The notes under the pieces are model-generated. The model worked only from the letters and a program-made list of their open reading frames with translations. It searched no databases and had not been told where the DNA came from. The position numbers and the translations under genes were made by a program. A DNA stretch of 64,000 nt from Phyllostachys edulis (lineage: Eukaryota; Streptophyta; Magnoliopsida; Poales; Poaceae): NCBI GenBank assembly GCA_036346405.1, contig CM070566.1, positions 15,929,533-15,993,532 of the forward strand. Direction: 5' to 3'. Of the stretch, positions 58,669 through 64,000 are shown one piece after another (position 1 is the stretch's first letter; each line of letters begins with the position of its first letter).

Positions 58669-59365
58669 CATGATGTTGCTAGTGCTTTCAGCTTGATATC
58701 TTTGTTTGTGCAATATTAGAAATGCTAGCTTGTTCTTTTGGGTAATCTCCAAAGCTTCTTGTAATCAAAAAATTGAAAAATACAAAAAAATGAAGCCACT
58801 CCGTTGCATTTTTTGCATGCTCTTTCTTATGATTTTTCCTTATTCTGCATTTGTCATCTCTGGACGAGAGGAAGACGTGATTCCTTGATGACTCCATTGT
58901 CAAAGGGGGAGAAGATATTTCAAAAATGTATAAAAGGGAGAAGATATAAAAATGTTAAAAGGGGAGCTTCTTGGAGAAAAATGGAAAATTTGAGTTTTTC
59001 TGAAATTTGAGGATCATAGTGAGGGGGAGTATCTTATTTGCATTCTTGTTGTCTAATTGCCATTTCTGAATTTGAATTGCCATTCTTGCAACCTCACAAT
59101 GATCAAAGGTCAATTTAAACAATTGTTCTTTCATATGGACCTTAAGTGAGATTTTGACTCGTTTATGGAAAATGAAGCTTTCTCGCTTTCTTTTGCCTTA
59201 TCTCACTTGCCTATACTATTCTGAAGCCAACTTGGTCATTTCCTTTGCTTTCTCTTACATTTGGACTAAGTTGTGCCTTTGTGCGAAAACATCGAGTTTT
59301 TTACTTTTCAAACCTCAAAATTTGCATTTGTGGGAAATTGCCAATGTGTTCATCAAGGGGGAGAT
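57530..59365 (+). other. Non-coding 3' internal region with multiple polypurine tracts
   Basis: This lies between the end of pol and the 3' LTR. G-rich purine tracts occur at 57616-57624, 58902-58914, 58932-58943, 58957-58966, 59021-59029 and 59355-59363; the last directly precedes the LTR. A (TA)n microsatellite lies at 58604-58665. Multiple polypurine tracts after pol are a described hallmark of Sireviruses. I see no envelope-like ORF. Confidence 0.7.
58604..58665. repeat. (TA)n microsatellite
   Basis: About 30 uninterrupted TA units. It is likely to vary in length between individuals. Confidence 0.9.
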
Positions 59366-61134
59366 TGTGGATATCATGGGGATATGCTCATGATCTTAGG
59401 ATGATGTTACAATTGGCAATGGCGTTATCGGTTTGTCGAAACACGCGTTTTAAATCGAAGGTTGGAATCTTTGTCGAGGGCTTGTCGGTCGGGCGGCGTT
59501 GGTATGGTCGAGCCGGCAATGATCCGACAAGCATGTTAGCTTCTTGATCGAGCCGAAAGTGCGGTCGACCGCCAATCAATGGCGGTCTGACCGATTTTGT
59601 GCTGTTCATCGGCCAATCAGTGGCGATGAGTGTTGGGTTAGGTTAAGTTCATGACTTTCATGGCATATGTGCTGCATGATGTATGTTTTGACTAACGTGG
59701 ATCAAGTTATGAAGAACTTGTTCCCGGAATCGATTTCTTTGTCTATTGTTGTGCAGGTTGCTTGGAGGTTAATGACGGTCAACGGCGAGGATGATTGGGA
59801 CTAAGCTTGGAGAGGTGAGGTCTAGAACGATCGGGGATGCCAGGTGAGGTCAATGGAGTCAAGCATGGTGCAAGAGGGACAAAGGTGACCGAACGGGCAG
59901 TTCGGTGCGACGGGTTGGATCAAGCGGCGTGGGGGTCGGTGCAAGTGCCGCTGGATCAACCTACACGTGGTGAAGCATGGGAGGTGCTTCACGAAGATGG
60001 GACTCGGTCTTCGAAAAATATCGAGAAGGGGTATTTTGGTAATTTTACCAAATACCACCTTGGTGACCTTTTGCCAACCCACGGCACAAGACGGTGCGTG
60101 GAGAAGTGGATTAGGTTGAGGAGATGAAGACGGCGCTTTAAAATACGTACGTATGTGACCCGTTTGTGTGTGGGCCTTAACGGGAGCCCATTAGGGTTCA
60201 ATCTTCTAGAAGGTCTAAGCCTCCACTATAAATAGAGAAGGGTGGTGGCTGCACCCCCTTAACCCTTTCATTATTGAAAACCCTAGTTTTACTTTTGTGC
60301 TTAGGGAGAGAATAGTTGGAGGTTAGGGTACTAAAGAGTTGGATTTGATTTCGTGCTCATGTATTGAGTCTTTGTCCTCCATTGATGGAGTGGCTATAAA
60401 CCAATACTATATCAAATCAATCCAAGGAAAGTTTCTCAAAGATGTGTCTCTTTGCTTTCCTTCTCTCTATTTGATGATTTTGAGTCTTTCTTTGATCTGC
60501 GAGTTTTTGCTTGGTTTCTTGTCTTGATCTAACTTGCTGTGACATGTGGAAACCCATTTAGGATCATCTTGATCATCAATCACCCACGTGCAAGTCTCTA
60601 GATCATATTTCGATTCTTACTTGGTTTTTGAGCACACGTCGTTCAACCTGAAAAAGATAGGAACTTTGGCATGGATCTCTACGATCTTTGATTGGAACAG
60701 GTTCCTAATATCTTAGAGAAGGTATGTCTTAAATTTCGTGGAGTTTGGCCTTACGGATCAAAAGTTAGATCGATTTGAGTTTCGGTTTTTGGGCTGTTCT
60801 TACTGTTCTAGAATCATCAGGTCCGGTCAGACTGCTTCTTCAATGCCGGTTAGACCGCCCAATGGTCAGACCGCGATTTTGCCGTCGGTCAGACCGCCCA
60901 CCGGTCCGACCGCGCAATACACGCCGGTCTGACCGATCTTAGGGTTTGAGGTTCTTTTGGTCTGTTGCTTTGGGGATTTTTGTTTGGATTCAATACAAGT
61001 CTTCCGCTGTACTTGTAGATTGATCTTGACAGCTTCCATAGCTACTAGAGTGAAATTGGTGTTGAATCCATTCAAAGTGAAAAAGTGAGCATGCTCCTGT
61101 TCACCCCCCCTCTAGTCGCCTTTTCAGTCCAACA
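59366..61134 (+). mobile_element. 3' LTR of the Sirevirus-like copia element
   Basis: It starts TGTGGATATC directly after the polypurine tract and ends CAGTCCAACA. A TATA box TATAAATAG is at 60227-60235. Near its end lies the run TTCACCCCCCCTCTA often seen at the end of such LTRs. A cluster of CGGTCAGACCG-type units is at 60820-60935, with related units near 59565-59600. The flanking sequence on the right is CACTA TNP2, so the copia lies against or within that gene. Confidence 0.75.
60227..60235 (+). promoter_or_regulatory. TATA box of the copia LTR
   Basis: TATAAATAG, followed by a pyrimidine-rich start region, fits the LTR core promoter. Confidence 0.6.
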
Positions 61135-62740
61135 CATACATTCTTCTCCACGTGCATGACGTTGATGCAGTGGCGAACTTCTAAGTGCTCCCAATAAGGC
61201 AAGTCCCAAAAAATTGATCGCTTCTTCCTGATGTTCTTCTGATGGGTTCTTAATTTACGTCCCTTCCCAAGTACAATATCGATATCCTTAACCATATCAT
61301 AGACCTGGGAAGGAACCTACGGTGACGCATATACACAGTTTTGCTCGAGTTGTTCAGCCATACACTCTCTGTAGCATCTAAGCGGTCTTGAGACGGGCTT
61401 TGGCTCCTTTTGTCTTTGAAACCCAATAGGCTACCAAGGGCGGAAAATCATTAATGGTGCGAGAACAACATGGGCGTAAAGTGAAGTTCTCTCGTTTATA
61501 CGCATCCCATACACATACCCTTAGTTCCCACAGTGTCACAAGATCTTCCAACAATGGTGCTAGGTACACATCAATATCATTCCCAGGTTACTTTGGCCCT
61601 TGGATAAGTAGTGATATCAAAATGTACTTCCGTTTCATACACAGCCAAGGAGGAAGGTTGTACATACATAGATTCATGGGCCAAGTGCTATGTCAGCTGC
61701 TCATGTTACCGAAAGGATTCATTCCATCTGTACTCAATCCTAACCTTATGTTCCTCGGTTCTGCACCGAACTCTTCGAATCTCCGATCGAAGTTTCTCCA
61801 TTGGGGAGAATCAGCAGGGTGTCTTAGCTTTCCATCTCTCTTACGCTCCTCAGAGTGCCAGCGCACAATCTTTCCTCCTTTGGGTTCGCAAATAAGCGCT
61901 TCAAGCGTGGGATCACAGCAGATACCACAACATCTTAGCGAGAGGTCCTTGCTTCACCTTAGCGAGATTCGACGCTTGTATCGGGATGCTTTGCACAGGA
62001 CATACATGCATGTCGCATACTCTTTCTGATAGAGGATACAATCGTTCGAACATGCATGTATTCTTTCTACTTCCATTCTCAATGGACAAAGAACCTTCTT
62101 TGCTTGGTAGGTGGTGCTGGGCAACACGTTTCCCTTCGGAAGGATGTCCGCTAGGAGACCTAACAACGCCGTGAAACTCTTATCGGACCAACCATTGCTT
62201 GCCTTCAATTTCAGCAGTTCAAGCATAGTTGACAACCTTATGTATTCCGGCTTGCAGCCAAGGAATAAAGGTCTCACTAAGTCCTCCATTAAGCTCTCGA
62301 ATTTACAAAACTCTCTTTCATTGTAGTTCTCTTCTGCATCGCGTAGCATCTGATCCAGATTGTCATCGTGCGACCTATCCTCATCAAAAGCACAATCCAC
62401 ATCGGGCATATCGTTGACTTCCTCGGCGATGCCGTCATTATTAACTTCCTGTGTAATCTGCTCTTCACCGTGACTGGTCCAACATGTATACCCTTTTTTG
62501 AAACCCCTTCGAATCAAGTGCGTTTTGATCTGCGCCGGGTTGTTAAACATCTTCAGATTACCGCAATCAATGCATGGACAGTACATAAAATTTATCCCCT
62601 TCTTCAACATATCCGGTTTGGCGGCTCTTCTAAAAGCAACCACGCCATTAATGTACTCTTGACTCACACGGTTCACACCGTATATCCAGTTTCGTTCCAT
62701 CTACGCTACGCATGTAATAAATTAGTGTCAAATTAGATTA
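61135..62740 (-). pseudogene. CACTA TNP2-type transposase relic
   Basis: The gene begins MERNWIYGVNRVSQEYINGV at 62700. An N-terminal transposase-associated domain (CPCIDCGN ... KTHLIRRGFKKGYTCW) is followed by an acidic linker and the start of the TNP2 domain (LRLSTMLELLKLKASNGWSD-like, IHACSNDCILYQKEY). Frame is lost at about 61957. Later pieces are still readable: WNFDRRFEEF-like near 61790, MYNLPPWLCMKRKYI near 61640, GNDIDVYLAPLLEDLVTLWE near 61570 and EHLEVRHCINVMHVEKNVC at 61195-61135. It is cut at the copia LTR in the middle of the MHVEKNVC motif. TNP2 is the CACTA transposase. Confidence 0.85.
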
Positions 62741-62749
62741 ATAACCGCA

Positions 62750-63478
62750 AGTGCGTACTTGACGAGGATTAAAACCTCAATATATTAAAATAATACATAA
62801 AAGACCATACGTCTTCATGGTCGTAACCCTTAAGACTAACGACCTCACTGGTCGTAAGGACTCCAGAGGTTACACGATGGGTGCCTTGGTCGGACAAGAC
62901 TTTGTGCCTAGGCTTCGACCAGATGACTGCTCGTAAAAGCTAATGAACTGGCATTTCTTACCGTATGATGAATGGAACACGTGCTATATGTTCCAAACCG
63001 TGCGATGATATAATCCTAAGACACTGACTATTAACTACCCTACAGTTAAGCATTTCACAGGCAACTGCAAGGAAGTTAGCACATTGCTAACTGCCTTACC
63101 GTTCCGACCAGTCGTAATGTTGCACCAGGGACGCCTTCTCTAGGAATAACTGCCACCTCTTCAGGAGTTATTTAATGGTGAAGCGCAGAAGACAAAGGGA
63201 CGGATCACAAGATCAAGCAATAACAACAGAATTCGAGAAGACAAACACAGAAGCCTAAGCGGTGGAATTAGAAGCAAGATAGTCAGTCTTAGACTCAGAT
63301 TCTAAGCCTGATTACTTAGTTAGACATTCCTCCCCGTTCAGTGTAATTTAGGGTAGTGCCTAGTCAGGTCTTGTAAATTCAGTTCATATCAATAAAGAGC
63401 GGCCCCCATTCCATTCCAGGATATTCCACGTCATTTTCCTCTTTCATTTTCATAAGATCGACGACTCGATCGTCAACA
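62750..63478 (+). mobile_element. 5' LTR of another Ty3/gypsy element
   Basis: The right end ATCGTCAACA is followed two bases later by a primer-binding-site-like sequence. The left edge is approximate. The LTR holds several CTGGTCGTAA units near 62818-62940 and an AATAAA at 63391-63396 suitable for transcript ending. Confidence 0.55.
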
Positions 63479-63480
63479 GC

Positions 63481-63498
63481 TGGCGCCGACCGTGGGAA
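63481..63498 (+). other. Primer binding site-like sequence
   Basis: TGGCGCCGACCGTGGGAA directly after the LTR end has the form found after the 5' LTR of Tat-lineage gypsy elements in grasses. The tRNA is not determined from this sequence alone. Confidence 0.65.
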
Positions 63499-63644
63499 AG
63501 AAGGCGTGAGTTTCCTGAAGAAAACTCTTCGCTCACAAAAATCGTCGCCCAAATCCCTGCAATCGCTCATGCGACTATGCCCGGAGTTTAGAATGAGGAG
63601 AACTGGTTTGATTTGGCGGACTACGCCGACCTCGACATGGAAGG

Positions 63645-64000
63645 ATGCATCGTGGCATGGAAGAACATGGCAGGTCGTCCTCCTCTTCCTCCTCCGCCGG
63701 CTCGCACGTCGCCGATGTTAGCGAGGTCGACCGGATGGACGAGGATGCGCCGCCACTACCAGTGGCGCAACTAGAGGAACTAGCCATTCCGATCAGTTCG
63801 GAATGTCAGGGGATCTCTTCAAGCCCAGTCTTTCCGACCGGTGGAACAAGTGAAGAAATTTCAGCCCCATCACCCGAAAATCTCTATACCATCGATGAAA
63901 TCATGGCTGAAAGATACTCTCCTACGGCTTCTAGCAATTCCAGGAGTCAACCGTCACATGGTAATGGTGTCAATGAAGCCTCCACTGGTCCTAGGCCATG
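63645..64000 (+). CDS. Gag-region ORF of the gypsy element, open to the window end
   Basis: This frame is open from Met at 63645 through to 64000, at least 118 codons. It reads MHRGMEEHGRSSS, a serine run, then DVSEVDRMDEDAPPLPVAQL and ENLYTIDEIMAERYSPTASS. I do not recognise a Gag fold yet, because the window ends early. Its position after LTR and primer binding site makes it the likely N-terminus of Gag or of a leader protein. A competing frame, DLADYADLDMEGCIVAWKN at about 63610-63660, suggests a frameshift near the start. Confidence 0.45.
   Translation, partial: MHRGMEEHGRSSSSSSSAGSHVADVSEVDRMDEDAPPLPVAQLEELAIPISSECQGISSSPVFPTGGTSEEISAPSPENLYTIDEIMAERYSPTASSNSRSQPSHGNGVNEASTGPRP

Larger units (their letters stand above)
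52309..61134 (+). mobile_element. Sirevirus-like Ty1/copia element, 5'-truncated
   Basis: The order gag zinc knuckle, protease, integrase, reverse transcriptase, RNase H is the Ty1/copia order. A long non-coding stretch with repeated polypurine tracts lies between pol and the 3' LTR, as in Sireviruses. The 5' LTR and most of gag are missing. A solo LTR of another element sits inside the reverse transcriptase. The coding parts carry many stops. Confidence 0.8.

Noticed and set aside
1..64000. tRNA, rRNA, snoRNA or microRNA genes
   Set aside because: No cloverleaf with A and B boxes or rRNA core sequence was recognised by eye. A covariance-model scan would be needed to exclude small RNAs; MITE hairpins at 42866-43007 could mimic microRNA precursors.

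Overview
This is a stretch of plant nuclear DNA, almost certainly from a grass and probably Oryza or a close relative. The reasons are a monocot-type SnRK2/SAPK kinase gene, two rice-style coiled-coil NLR genes with an intron just before the kinase-2 motif, and a dense nest of grass transposons: long-LTR Ty3/gypsy, a Sirevirus-like Ty1/copia, a BARE/RIRE1-like solo LTR, CACTA, MULE, hAT and small MITEs. No bacterial-type operon, CRISPR array, rRNA or convincing tRNA gene is visible. The species is inferred, not shown.

Only two genes look intact. One is an NLR immune receptor on the plus strand (37976-41346, two exons, 987 aa). The other is a SnRK2-type protein kinase (43252-44706, four exons, 384 aa). 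A second NLR lies head-to-head with the first on the minus strand (19138-22643) and is a pseudogene with several frameshifts. About 15 kb of transposons separate the two NLR start regions.

Layout. 1-3470: relics of Ty3/gypsy elements. 3470-15307: one Ty3/gypsy element (LTR, primer binding site, repetitive leader, gag, protease) broken by a 4,365-bp solo LTR (4390-8754, target duplication ATCGT) and by a 3,635-bp CACTA element (11043-14677, target duplication GGT). The CACTA carries exons captured from an organellar RNase II gene and a nested 382-bp hAT MITE. 15308-16757: an LTR piece and an inverted MULE-like terminus. 16802-28192: the NLR pseudogene block, bounded by two direct copies of about 1.1 kb; the second copy holds a 3,842-bp hAT element (23988-27829) and ends at a MULE (28193-30475). 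30497-36073: two reverse-oriented LTR pieces. 36074-37695: a second hAT relic. 37976-44706: the intact NLR, three small inverted-repeat elements and the kinase. 45364-52308: LTR piece, decayed CACTA, and an orphan TATA box with a short ORF. 52309-61134: Sirevirus-like copia with a 1,614-bp solo LTR inside its reverse transcriptase. 61135-62740: CACTA TNP2 relic. 62750-64000: 5' LTR, primer binding site and gag start of another gypsy element.

The nesting gives relative ages. The gypsy element at 3470-15307 predates both insertions in it. The copia predates its internal solo LTR. The NLR flank duplication existed without the hAT and MULE, because copy 1 keeps the empty sites. The host genes are an immune receptor locus and a stress-signalling kinase that sit side by side; nothing in the sequence shows that they act together.
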